Source: Bradyrhizobium diversitatis (GTDB lineage: Bacteria > Pseudomonadota > Alphaproteobacteria > Rhizobiales > Xanthobacteraceae). From it: a stretch of DNA of 64,000 nucleotides. Positions 46,085 through 54,017 of the stretch are shown here, piece after piece (position 1 is the first letter of the stretch; every line of letters begins with the position of its first letter). A program made the translations under genes and the position numbers. Under the pieces are notes generated by a model, which had not been told where the DNA came from, did not search any database, and was given only the letters and a program-made list of their open reading frames with translations. The stretch lies in assembly GCF_016031635.1 (NCBI RefSeq), contig NZ_JACEGD010000018.1, forward strand, positions 1 through 64,000, given 5' to 3'.

Positions 46085-46810
46085 ATGGGCAAGAGCGAAA
46101 CCGCGCGTAACCCGCGCACTCCGAGAAAGACATCGTCGGCAGCGAAGGCGCAGGCGCGTCCCGCACGGCGCCCGGCGGCTGCGAGGACCGAGACACCCTA
46201 TCATCACGGGGCCCTGCGCGAGGCGCTCCTCAGGGCCGCCGAACGGGTGCTCGAGCGCGACGGGCTCGCCGGCCTGACATTGCGCGCAGTGGCGCGCGAG
46301 GCGGGCGTCTCGCATGCCGCGCCTACTCATCATTTCGGCGATCTCACGGGGCTTCTCAGCGAGCTCGCCGCCGTCGGCTTCCGCCAGTTCAACGCCGCGA
46401 TGGCGTCGGCCTGCGATGCCGCCACAACGCCGCTCGAACGCGCGCTGGCGAGGCCGAAAGCCTATGTCGCCTATGCGCAGGCGCATCCCGGCATGTACGG
46501 CATCATGTTCCGCACCGAGCGGCTCGACTATTCGAGACCCTCGCTGCACGAGGCCGCCGAGGCTTCCTTCGCGGGGCTTGCAAATGCGATCGGCATGATG
46601 CGGCAGGAGCACATCAGCGAAGACGCGCTGACGCTGACGCAGGGCGCGGCGATCGCGCGTGCCTGGTCGATGGTGCACGGCTTCACGATGCTGCTGCTCG
46701 ACGGGCGGCTCGAGGACATCCTCGATCGCTTGCCCGAGGGGACGACGGCCGAACGCCTGCTCGAGGCGATGCTGACGGCGCCGATCACGGGCAAGCCGAC
46801 GGGCCCCTGA
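46085..46810 (+). CDS. TetR/AcrR-family transcriptional repressor
   Basis: The 241-residue protein has a basic N-terminal tail, a TetR HTH (LREALLRAAERVLERDGLAGLTLRAVAREAGVSHAAPTHHFGD, residues about 45-90) and a C-terminal ligand domain (TetR_C_33-like: YVAYAQAHPGMYGIMF). It is divergent from the carotenoid oxygenase with two operator-like elements in between, so it probably controls that gene and itself. Confidence 0.92.
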   Translation: MGKSETARNPRTPRKTSSAAKAQARPARRPAAARTETPYHHGALREALLRAAERVLERDGLAGLTLRAVAREAGVSHAAPTHHFGDLTGLLSELAAVGFRQFNAAMASACDAATTPLERALARPKAYVAYAQAHPGMYGIMFRTERLDYSRPSLHEAAEASFAGLANAIGMMRQEHISEDALTLTQGAAIARAWSMVHGFTMLLLDGRLEDILDRLPEGTTAERLLEAMLTAPITGKPTGP

Positions 46811-46865
46811 TCCCAGCGCAACTCTCGCCATGGTGAGGCGTCTATCGCCTCGCCAGGGCGAGAGG

Positions 46866-47471
46866 CTAGCGCATCGTGGCCAGCTCGACGGCGCGCCCGC
46901 TTGTGCCGATGATCTTCACCTTGTCCTTTCCGCACGTGAAGCCCCGGGCGAAATCGTCCGCGGCCTTGCGGGCGAGCTCATTGGCGGTCGGGTTGGCGAT
47001 CCCATCGACATAGGCGACGTGGCAGACCGGGCCCGGCGGCAGCCGGGTCACCACCAGCATGGCCTTGGTCTTCGGCCGTCCCTGCCTGTCGGGATCGGCG
47101 TTGTCCGCGATGTGCCAGCGCTGGATGATCGCGAACGGCTTTTCGCCGGCAGTGCGCCATTCGACGGTGCTTTCCGATGAGTTGAACGGCGCGAACCAGA
47201 CGTCGGCTGCCGGTTCCTCCGCCGCTTGCTTGCGATTGCGGCCGACGGAGACGGTCTCGCGCAGATCATCCTCGGCGATCAGCACCACGAGCCCGTCCTT
47301 GCCCGGACACACCCGCGTGGTGCTGCCGTCGAGGTCGCTGGGCTTGCCGACCTGGCGGCAGTCCTTCGGCGCCGTCGAGGTGTAGCTGCTGCCCACGGAT
47401 TGGGCGTTGGCGCAGCCGAGGCCGGCGCAGATCAGCAGCGCGGTGAGCGATGGGGCAGTCATGCGGATCAT
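46866..47471 (-). CDS. Secreted hypothetical protein
   Basis: The 201-residue protein has a signal peptide (SLTALLICAGLGCANAQ) and a mature part with cysteines (KDCRQV, RVCPGKD, PVCHVAY, FTCGKD), likely two disulfides. The pattern AMLVVTRLPPGPVCHVAYVDG followed by ANPTANELARKAADDFARGF recurs in secreted proteins of rhizobia but no function is known to me. The ATG at 47471 is chosen because it begins the signal peptide. Confidence 0.7.
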   Translation of the reverse strand: MIRMTAPSLTALLICAGLGCANAQSVGSSYTSTAPKDCRQVGKPSDLDGSTTRVCPGKDGLVVLIAEDDLRETVSVGRNRKQAAEEPAADVWFAPFNSSESTVEWRTAGEKPFAIIQRWHIADNADPDRQGRPKTKAMLVVTRLPPGPVCHVAYVDGIANPTANELARKAADDFARGFTCGKDKVKIIGTSGRAVELATMR

Positions 47472-47633
47472 GATGACACTTCGAGGCAGCTGGAACTTCG
47501 TACCATCAGACGCCTTGATTGTGGGCAAGGTTCAAACAGCACCGCCAGACACCTGACAGCGGCACGGAATCGTTCTAGAAGAGCGGCTCGTTTGGGCTCC
47601 TCCAGCCTCGTTCGCGCCTTCGTACTCCTGATC

Positions 47634-48200
47634 ATGCCAGCCACATCCTCGAACAAACCCTATCGCGTCGGCCGTTCCAAGACTGGGCTCGGCCTCTTCG
47701 CCACCAAGCCGATCAAGAAGGGCACCCGGATCATCCGCTATTTCGGACCGATCCTGGATTCCAAGATTCCCGAGCAGGACGAGATCGAGAACAAATATCT
47801 GTTCGAGCTCAACGGCCGCTGGACCATCGACGGGTCGGTGCGCAAGAACCTCGCCCGCTACATCAACCATTCCTGCCGCCCCAACGCCGAATCGGACGTC
47901 CGTCCGCGCGAACGCAAGGTCTATATCCGCGCCATCAGGAACATCGAGCCGGGCGACGAGATCAACTACGATTACGGCACCGACTATTTCAAAGCCTATC
48001 TGAAGCCGATCGGCTGCAAGTGCGACTCCTGCGAGAGGAAGCGCAAGAAGCTGCGCGCCGAGGCGAGGGCGGAAGCCGCCAAGGTAAAGGCGAGGGCCGA
48101 GCGCAAGGCCAAGAAAGTGGATGCGAAGGTCGGGTCGGCGAAAAAGAAGAAGCTGAACGGCAAGCACTTCGCCGGCAAGGTCGGTCGCGCGAGGGCGTAA
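47634..48200 (+). CDS. SET-domain protein with basic tail
   Basis: The 188-residue protein is a compact SET domain: GLGLFATKPIKKGTRIIRYFG (SAM site start), RYINHSCRPNAE with NHSC at residues 78-81, EINYDYGTDYF, and a post-SET-like CKCDSCERKR. The last 55 residues are Lys/Ala/Arg-rich (AKVKARAERKAKKVDAK), like a histone H1 tail. SET proteins methylate protein lysines; the bacterial target is unknown. The start is the ATG at 47634, which lacks a strong ribosome site. Confidence 0.88.
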   Translation: MPATSSNKPYRVGRSKTGLGLFATKPIKKGTRIIRYFGPILDSKIPEQDEIENKYLFELNGRWTIDGSVRKNLARYINHSCRPNAESDVRPRERKVYIRAIRNIEPGDEINYDYGTDYFKAYLKPIGCKCDSCERKRKKLRAEARAEAAKVKARAERKAKKVDAKVGSAKKKKLNGKHFAGKVGRARA

Positions 48201-48301
48201 CAAGCTCGCGGCCCCTACTCAGGTATCACGGAGCCGCGACCGAACCATCCTGCACGCCGCAGCTTGTCCGCATAGGTTGATTGTCTCTTGAATACTGTCG
48301 C

Positions 48302-48320
48302 CGCCCGGCCGAGCCGGGCG
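48302..48320. terminator. Hairpin between convergent SET gene and small membrane protein gene
   Basis: The inverted repeat CGCCCGGC / GCCGGGCG with a three-base loop lies in the 136-bp gap between converging genes; no T tract follows. Confidence 0.4.
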
Positions 48321-48336
48321 ACGATGACACGTGGCC

Positions 48337-48735
48337 TCACGCTGCCACCACGCTCGCGCTCTTCCGCAATCCCACATATTGCAGCTCGGCGAACACGCCG
48401 GTCGCGATCGCCTGCGCCACAACCATGAGCTCGCCGGCGAGGTTCGGTGACACCGCGCCCGAGAGCAGCAGGGCGATGCTGCCGACCGTCCAGGCCGCAT
48501 TGCCGACGACGACCAGCAGGACGAGCAGTCTCGGCACGGAGGCGCGCGAGGCGAGCCAGCCGACCAGCGCGGTGTAGGCGATCAGGAACATGCCGGCTTC
48601 GAGCAGTAATGCTTCGGGCAGATTGAACAGTGTCGCGAACGCGCCTGCACCGAAGGTGAAGCCGAGTGCGGCGACGCCGCTGAAGATGGCGTCGGCGAGA
48701 AGTGCGCGGCGCAGGAAGGTGGATGCTTCGATCAT
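48337..48735 (-). CDS. Four-helix membrane protein, unknown function
   Basis: The 132-residue protein has four membrane helices (ALLADAIFSGVAALGFTFGAG; AGMFLIAYTALVGWLA; PRLLVLLVVVGNAAWTVGSIALLL; VVAQAIATGVFAELQYVGL). It lies 38 bp downstream of another small gene on the same strand; both are divergent from an XRE regulator that may control them. Confidence 0.7.
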   Translation of the reverse strand: MIEASTFLRRALLADAIFSGVAALGFTFGAGAFATLFNLPEALLLEAGMFLIAYTALVGWLASRASVPRLLVLLVVVGNAAWTVGSIALLLSGAVSPNLAGELMVVAQAIATGVFAELQYVGLRKSASVVAA

Positions 48736-48773
48736 CTTGGGTCTCCTGGGTTGGGGTGGGCTTGGGGTGGAAC

Positions 48774-49004
48774 TCAACGCCGGCCGCGCCACCAGGCGCG
48801 GAGCAGGCGGGCGAGGCGGAACGGGCAGAGGCTCCTGCCGACGCCGTGCTCGAAGGCGATGACCCGGGCGACGACATAGTCGCCGGTCGAATGCACCAGC
48901 GGCTCCGGCATGTTGAGGCTGCGCGCCAGCATCCGGGTTGCGAATGCCATGGCCCAGGGCAGGACGTGGTCTGCGACGGTCCGGTAGAGCAGCAACGCGA
49001 TCAT
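48774..49004 (-). CDS. Small basic hypothetical protein (76 residues)
   Basis: The product MIALLLYRTVADHVLPWAMA and so on has an amphipathic N-terminal half and a basic C-terminus (RLARLLRAWWRGRR). AGGAG lies 6 nt before the ATG at 49004, which is why I prefer it to the ATG at 49010. It is the first gene divergent from the XRE regulator. No family is recognised. Confidence 0.5.
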   Translation of the reverse strand: MIALLLYRTVADHVLPWAMAFATRMLARSLNMPEPLVHSTGDYVVARVIAFEHGVGRSLCPFRLARLLRAWWRGRR

Positions 49005-49053
49005 GGTCATCTCCTGTTGCGACCAAAGATGCGCGCGGCCGCGCCCCAATTCG

Positions 49054-49070
49054 ATTACCTCGCGGGTAAT
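49054..49070. promoter_or_regulatory. Palindromic operator candidate for the XRE regulator
   Basis: ATTACC-N5-GGTAAT is a perfect inverted repeat in the 101-bp divergent gap, 36 bp before the XRE start codon and 50 bp before the small gene on the other strand. Confidence 0.55.
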
Positions 49071-49105
49071 GGAAGGGCCGAAATCCGCATGCTAGGTTTT
49101 CGTTC

Positions 49106-49927
49106 ATGAACGCACATGCTTCCACGGCACGTACCGAACGCAGCCAGCCGGTCCATATCGGCGACCATCTGCGCGAATGGCGGCAGCGCCGCCGCATGAG
49201 CCAGCTCGATCTCGCGGGCGAAGCCGAGATCTCGGCGCGGCATCTGAGCTTCGTCGAGACCGGCCGCGCCGCGCCCTCGCGCGACATGGTGCTCAGGCTG
49301 GCCGAGCGGCTCGACGTGCCCTTGCGCGAACGCAACGTGCTGCTGGTCGCAGCCGGCTTCGCGCCGGCCTTTCCGCAGCGACCGCTGGAGGATCCCGCCT
49401 TGAAATCAGCCCGTGCGGCGATCGACCTCGTCTTGAAAGCGCATGAGCCCAATCCGGCGCTCGCGGTGGACCGGCACTGGAACCTGGTCTCCGCCAATCG
49501 CATGGTGGCGCCGCTGCTCGATGGTATCCCGCAGCATCTGCTCGGCCAGCCCGTCAACGTGCTGCGGCTCGCCTTCCATCCCGAGGCGCTGGCGCCGCGC
49601 ACGGTCAATCTCGCCGAATGGTGCGGGCATCTGCTGGAGCGGCTGCACCGGCAGTGCGAGGCGACAGCCGATCCGGAGCTGATCAAGCTCTACAATGATC
49701 TGAAGAGCTATCCGATTCCGGCGCGTTCGGCACCGCTGTCGAGCGACAATGTCGCCATCCCGTTCAAGCTGCGGCACGAGGGCGAGATACTTAGTTTCTT
49801 CTCCACCACCATGGTGTTCGGCACGCCCGTGGACATCACCTTGTCGGAGCTCGCGCTGGAGACGTTCTTTCCGGCCGACGAGCGCACGGCCGAACGGCTG
49901 AAGCAGATAGCGGCAGCCATGACGTAG
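49106..49927 (+). CDS. XRE-family regulator with MmyB-like ligand domain
   Basis: The 273-residue protein has an N-terminal HTH_XRE domain (LREWRQRRRMSQLDLAGEAEISARHLSFVETGRAAPS, residues about 22-60) and a C-terminal MmyB-like PAS-type domain (LAVDRHWNLVSANRMVAPLL to FSTTMVFGTPVDITLSELALETFFPAD). Such regulators bind fatty-acid-like ligands in Actinobacteria. It probably controls the divergent pair of small genes. Confidence 0.9.
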   Translation: MNAHASTARTERSQPVHIGDHLREWRQRRRMSQLDLAGEAEISARHLSFVETGRAAPSRDMVLRLAERLDVPLRERNVLLVAAGFAPAFPQRPLEDPALKSARAAIDLVLKAHEPNPALAVDRHWNLVSANRMVAPLLDGIPQHLLGQPVNVLRLAFHPEALAPRTVNLAEWCGHLLERLHRQCEATADPELIKLYNDLKSYPIPARSAPLSSDNVAIPFKLRHEGEILSFFSTTMVFGTPVDITLSELALETFFPADERTAERLKQIAAAMT

Positions 49928-49998
49928 CGCTCTTGCCTCGGGGCGGGTTCTGCTTATCTTTGGGCGAACCCGTGACTTGCCCGAAGGAGGCGCCTGAC

Positions 49999-50664
49999 AT
50001 GAACACGCTGAAACCGCTCCAGATCGACGTCGTCTCCGACGTGGTGTGCCCCTGGTGCTATATCGGCAAGCACCGGATCGAGAGCGCGCTGGCGCTCGTG
50101 CCCGACGTTCCCGTCAAGCTCAATTTCCGGCCCTTCTTCCTCAATCCCTGGGTGCCGCGCGAGGGCATCAGCCGCGAAGACTATCTCACCCAGAAGTTCG
50201 GCTCGGTCGAGGCCTATAAGGGCATTGCCGGGCGCGTCGTCGCGGCCGCGGGCGAGGAGGGCCTCGTCTACAAGCCCGAGCTGGTGGCGCGCCAGCCCAA
50301 CACGACCGACTGCCATCGCCTCATCCTGTGGGCCGAGGCGATCGGCAAGGCGCCAGAGATGAAGCAGCGCCTGATGGAGCTGTACTTCCGCGATGGCGGC
50401 GATCTCACCGACGTGAACGTGCTGGTGCAGGCGGCCGCCGATGTCGGTCTCGATGCCGACGACGTGCGCAAGCGCCTCGCCACCGACGAGGATGTGGCGC
50501 GCGTCTCGGCGGATGCGCAGGAAGCCGCCGAGAAGGGTATCTCCGGCGTTCCGACCTATGTCTTCGCGCAGAAATACGCCGTCTCCGGTGCGCAGGATCC
50601 GAACCTGCTCGCGCGCGCCATCCGCCAGGTCTCGGCGGAGATCAACGCGCAGGCGGCGGAGTAG
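49999..50664 (+). CDS. DsbA-family (FrnE-like) oxidoreductase
   Basis: The 221-residue cytoplasmic protein has a thioredoxin fold with the active-site CPWC (Cys17, Cys20) in VVSDVVCPWCYIGKHRIESAL and the conserved GISGVPTYVF cis-proline loop. It matches the FrnE/2-hydroxychromene isomerase-like DsbA family. AAGGAGG precedes the ATG. It converges with the GNAT-like gene, whose stop lies 6 bp away. Confidence 0.88.
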   Translation: MNTLKPLQIDVVSDVVCPWCYIGKHRIESALALVPDVPVKLNFRPFFLNPWVPREGISREDYLTQKFGSVEAYKGIAGRVVAAAGEEGLVYKPELVARQPNTTDCHRLILWAEAIGKAPEMKQRLMELYFRDGGDLTDVNVLVQAAADVGLDADDVRKRLATDEDVARVSADAQEAAEKGISGVPTYVFAQKYAVSGAQDPNLLARAIRQVSAEINAQAAE

Positions 50665-50669
50665 CTGGT

Positions 50670-51839
50670 CTATCTACGAAGCAGGCGAACTGCGCGGCGC
50701 GCCGCTGCATACGCGATGCCGTGCGCCGCGACCGCCGCGTGAACCAGCGTCACGATCGGATCGTGCCGGCGCAGCGGGATCAGCACATCGCCGATCGCCA
50801 AGCGTCCGCGCCAGATCGGATTGATCATGGGGTGATCGGCGCTCGCCGTCGAGTCCGCGCTGGCGATGGCAGGATCGGCGCAGAGGTGGCGGGTGAGCTC
50901 GAGGGTGAGTTGCACGCCCGGCGAATATTTTGCGAAGTGTTCATCGACGCCGAGCTTGAAGAAGAAGGCGCGGTCCTGGTGGCGCAGCACGATGCCGGCG
51001 GCGACCGGCGTCGTGCCGGCGCGCAACGTGACGATCTCGCATTGCGCGGTCTCTGCCAGCGCGGGGACGGCGCGGCGGATGAAGGTCGCATCGCCCGCAT
51101 GCTGGACCAGCGCGGTGCCGCGCTTGCCCTTCCAGCCGCCGGCTTCGAGCTGCAGAAATGTCTCGAGCGCCGGCCCGATCTCGGCGGGCCTGCACGCGAC
51201 CTCGAACACGACGGGCCCGTGCTCCTCCAGGCGATGGCGCTGGCGCCGCAGCTCCTTGAGCTTCTTGGCGCCGAGCGCCTCGCGCAACAGCGTCTCACCA
51301 TCCTGTGTCGCATCGAGGCTGGCGCGGATGTAGGAGGAGAGGACGCGCGGCCGTAGGCCGTCGCGATCCAGGACCTGTTTCAGCGAATTCATCGCCGCGC
51401 CGTCGAGCGCGACGTCGGTCAGCACGAGCGCATGCGCGCCGGCCTCGCGCGCCTGCTGCAACAGCCGCGTGGCGGCCTCGACCGGCGCATCGCCGTCGAT
51501 CAGCGGGCTGCACAGCGTGCCGTAGGGATGCGCGCTCACCAACGCGGGCAGGGGGATATTCAGGGCGCGCCAGAGCGATATGACCGGCATCAGTCCGATC
51601 AGCCGCGTCGAAGATCCATCGAATGCCGGCAGGGCCGAGGCATTGCTGCGGGCGCGTGCGGTCGCACTGACAGCCAGCTCCCAGGCGGGCAGGTAATATC
51701 CGTTCGGCTCGACCGCGCGTTGCGCGAGTGTGCGCCACTGACCGGGGTCGATCGCCGTAAGCGGAACGAGCGCGCGTGCGGCGCCGGCATCCCTTGCCGA
51801 TGCCGGATTGACGGCTGTCTGATGCGCGATGTCGACCAC
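50670..51839 (-). CDS. GNAT-type acetyltransferase (BioF2/CelD-like)
   Basis: The 389-residue protein has the layout of the BioF2-like acetyltransferase group: AQRAVEPNGYYLPAWELAV at the start, LLREALGAKKLKELRRQRHRLEE in the middle and AAGIVLRHQDRAFFFKLGVDEHFAKYSPG near the C-terminus. Members are implicated in polysaccharide or cellulose modification. It starts with GTG. The substrate is unknown. Confidence 0.75.
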   Translation of the reverse strand: MVDIAHQTAVNPASARDAGAARALVPLTAIDPGQWRTLAQRAVEPNGYYLPAWELAVSATARARSNASALPAFDGSSTRLIGLMPVISLWRALNIPLPALVSAHPYGTLCSPLIDGDAPVEAATRLLQQAREAGAHALVLTDVALDGAAMNSLKQVLDRDGLRPRVLSSYIRASLDATQDGETLLREALGAKKLKELRRQRHRLEEHGPVVFEVACRPAEIGPALETFLQLEAGGWKGKRGTALVQHAGDATFIRRAVPALAETAQCEIVTLRAGTTPVAAGIVLRHQDRAFFFKLGVDEHFAKYSPGVQLTLELTRHLCADPAIASADSTASADHPMINPIWRGRLAIGDVLIPLRRHDPIVTLVHAAVAAHGIAYAAARRAVRLLRR

Positions 51840-51945
51840 GTCCGTCGTCCCCGTCTACGCGGGCAAAGCCCGTCCCAGGGGATCATCCTTAGCGCAAAGA
51901 TTGGAAAAATAGCGTTGGGCCACAGAATCAATTCGAGCGGTCCCG

Positions 51946-52884
51946 TTAACGTCCCGTTGAGGATACCGCAGCCCGATCCGGCGCCGCCGTGCCTGTCTCC
52001 TCGGGCGCCGGGCCGGTCTCCGTCTTCACGTTGACCGCGACCTCCATGCCGAGCTCGTCGTCCGCCTCCCCCCAGTAGGACCCCGAGAGCGGAATCGCCT
52101 GCGCCGGCGTGCGGGCAACTCCGACCCTGATCAGATCGCGGTTTCCGACAATCCCGTTGGTCGGATCGAATTCGACCCAGCCCGAACCGGGCACATAGAT
52201 CGAGCACCATGCGTGGGTCGAGCCTCCGCCCAGCCGTGCCGGGCCGTCGCGGCCCGGCACATAGACGTAACCGGTGATGAAGCGGGCCGCAAAACCGAGC
52301 GATCGGGCGGCCTCCATCATCAGCAGGGCAAAATCGCGACAAGTTCCCTGCTGCAGGTCGAGCGTTTCGGCGGGCGTTTGCGTGCCGTGCGAGGTTCTCC
52401 TCCGATAGGAGAAACCTTCGGCGATCGCTTCGTTGAGCGTCATCAGCAGTTGCCCCGTCGGCCGGCTCGCCGAGGGCGCAATGAACTTCGACAACCAGTC
52501 GTCGACGGCGACGTCGCCGGAATGATGCCGGAGCATGTACGGTGCAAGATCCGGCAACTCGGTCTCGTCGTAGGCGAAAGGATGCTCGCGAGCGTATGGC
52601 TCGATCCGGAAATCCGGCGCGTTCTCGGGTGTATGCTCCAGCCGGATGGTGGTCTCGAATTCCAGCACGTCGGTCGGGGCGGCAAAATCGACGAGGGTTA
52701 TGCAATTGCCGAACACATCGTGGATCCAGCGGATTTCCGACGGTTCGGGGCGCACTGCGAGTCGGCATGCGAGCAGACGCTGATCGAAGCTGTCGCGCGG
52801 ACGAAACAGCAACTGGTGCTGTCCTAGTCTGACGGGCTGCCGGTAGCGGTAGGTCGTGCTGTGGTGGACAGAATAGAGGGGCAT
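51946..52884 (-). CDS. Transglutaminase-like protein 1
   Basis: The 312-residue protein has an N-terminal beta domain (YSVHHSTTYRYRQPVRLGQHQ) and a transglutaminase-like core with Cys182 in QQGTCRDFALLMMEAARSLG, the His in STHAWCSIYVPGSGWVEFDPT and the Asp in FDPTNG. The catalytic triad is thus intact. I use the ATG at 52884, which gives the normal family start. It is divergent from a second family member. Confidence 0.88.
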   Translation of the reverse strand: MPLYSVHHSTTYRYRQPVRLGQHQLLFRPRDSFDQRLLACRLAVRPEPSEIRWIHDVFGNCITLVDFAAPTDVLEFETTIRLEHTPENAPDFRIEPYAREHPFAYDETELPDLAPYMLRHHSGDVAVDDWLSKFIAPSASRPTGQLLMTLNEAIAEGFSYRRRTSHGTQTPAETLDLQQGTCRDFALLMMEAARSLGFAARFITGYVYVPGRDGPARLGGGSTHAWCSIYVPGSGWVEFDPTNGIVGNRDLIRVGVARTPAQAIPLSGSYWGEADDELGMEVAVNVKTETGPAPEETGTAAPDRAAVSSTGR

Positions 52885-53047
52885 CTGTTGTACTCGGGCT
52901 CGCACCATATGAGCCTGCTTCTGCATCGGTTCCAAGAGCCCAATTGTGTGTGCACACCGCACAAGTGCCTTGCATTTCAGCAGGTGCGCGGTAGCGCACG
53001 CGGAACCAATGATCCCCAGCGGGGCTTGTCGATCGACATCAATGGCG

Positions 53048-53929
53048 ATGCGAGAGGACACGATCTTGAGGATCCGGGCAGGCTACGACATTGCGTTCAA
53101 CTGTTTTCAGGACGTGCCGATGGTGCTGATGCTGACCGTTCATCCGTCAAGGCAAGGCGACCTTCTGACCGACCATGCCATCCGGGTGTCGCCGAACGTT
53201 GCGCTCAGGGACTACAAGGATGGGTTCGGCAACGTCTGCACGCGGCTCGTCGCCCCTGTCGGTCAGATCAACATTCGAAACGAGTTCATCATCGAGGATA
53301 GCGGGTTGCCCGACGAGGTTGCGCCTCATGCCGAACAGATCCCGTTGGACTGGCTTCCCGACGAAGCGCTGGTGTATCTGCTGGGCAGTCGCTATTGCGA
53401 CACCCAGCGGCTGACGGATCTGGCCTGGTCGACGTTCGGTCGCATCAGCGGCGGCTGGCGCCGCGTCCAGGCGATCTGCGACTATGTTCACGGCCATATC
53501 AAGTTTGGCTATCAATTCGCGCGAAGCGACCGGACGGCTTCCGAAGGCCACGAGGAGCGTATCGGCGTTTGCAGGGACTTCGCGCACCTCGCCGTCACCT
53601 TGTGCCGCTGCATCAACATCCCGGCCCGTTACTGTACCGGTTACCTCGGCGATATCGGCGTGCCGCCGGATCCGGCGCCGATGGATTTCAGCGCCTGGTT
53701 CGAAGCCTATATCGGCGGACGTTGGTACACGTTCGACGCGCGGCACAATCATCCCCGCATCGGCCGCGTCGTGATCGCACGCGGCAGGGATGCAGCCGAC
53801 GTCGCCATTTCGACCGCCTTTGGCCAGGCGGAACTCGTGCGCTTCAAGGTGATCACGAACGAGGTACGGGACTGCGATGCCATTCCGACCCGACCTGCAA
53901 TGGCGCGGGAGCAGCGGGTGCTCGCTTGA
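53048..53929 (+). CDS. Transglutaminase-like protein 2 (catalytic His replaced)
   Basis: The 293-residue protein has an N-terminal beta domain (LRIRAGYDIAFNCFQDVPMVL) and the transglutaminase-like core with Cys175 in RIGVCRDFAHLAVTLCRCI. At the place where the catalytic His normally stands the sequence is MDFSAWFEAYIGGRWYTFDARHN, with Ser before AW. The Asp is present. Whether it is active is uncertain. Start codon is one of two close ATGs (53042 or 53048). Confidence 0.85.
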   Translation: MREDTILRIRAGYDIAFNCFQDVPMVLMLTVHPSRQGDLLTDHAIRVSPNVALRDYKDGFGNVCTRLVAPVGQINIRNEFIIEDSGLPDEVAPHAEQIPLDWLPDEALVYLLGSRYCDTQRLTDLAWSTFGRISGGWRRVQAICDYVHGHIKFGYQFARSDRTASEGHEERIGVCRDFAHLAVTLCRCINIPARYCTGYLGDIGVPPDPAPMDFSAWFEAYIGGRWYTFDARHNHPRIGRVVIARGRDAADVAISTAFGQAELVRFKVITNEVRDCDAIPTRPAMAREQRVLA

Positions 53930-54017
53930 GTTGGCGGACGCCTGGCGTCTCCAGTTCCGGTCGTGAGCGGCCTGACCGTCCATTCCTCCCCTGTGCCGGC
54001 GATGTCTTACCGGGTAG

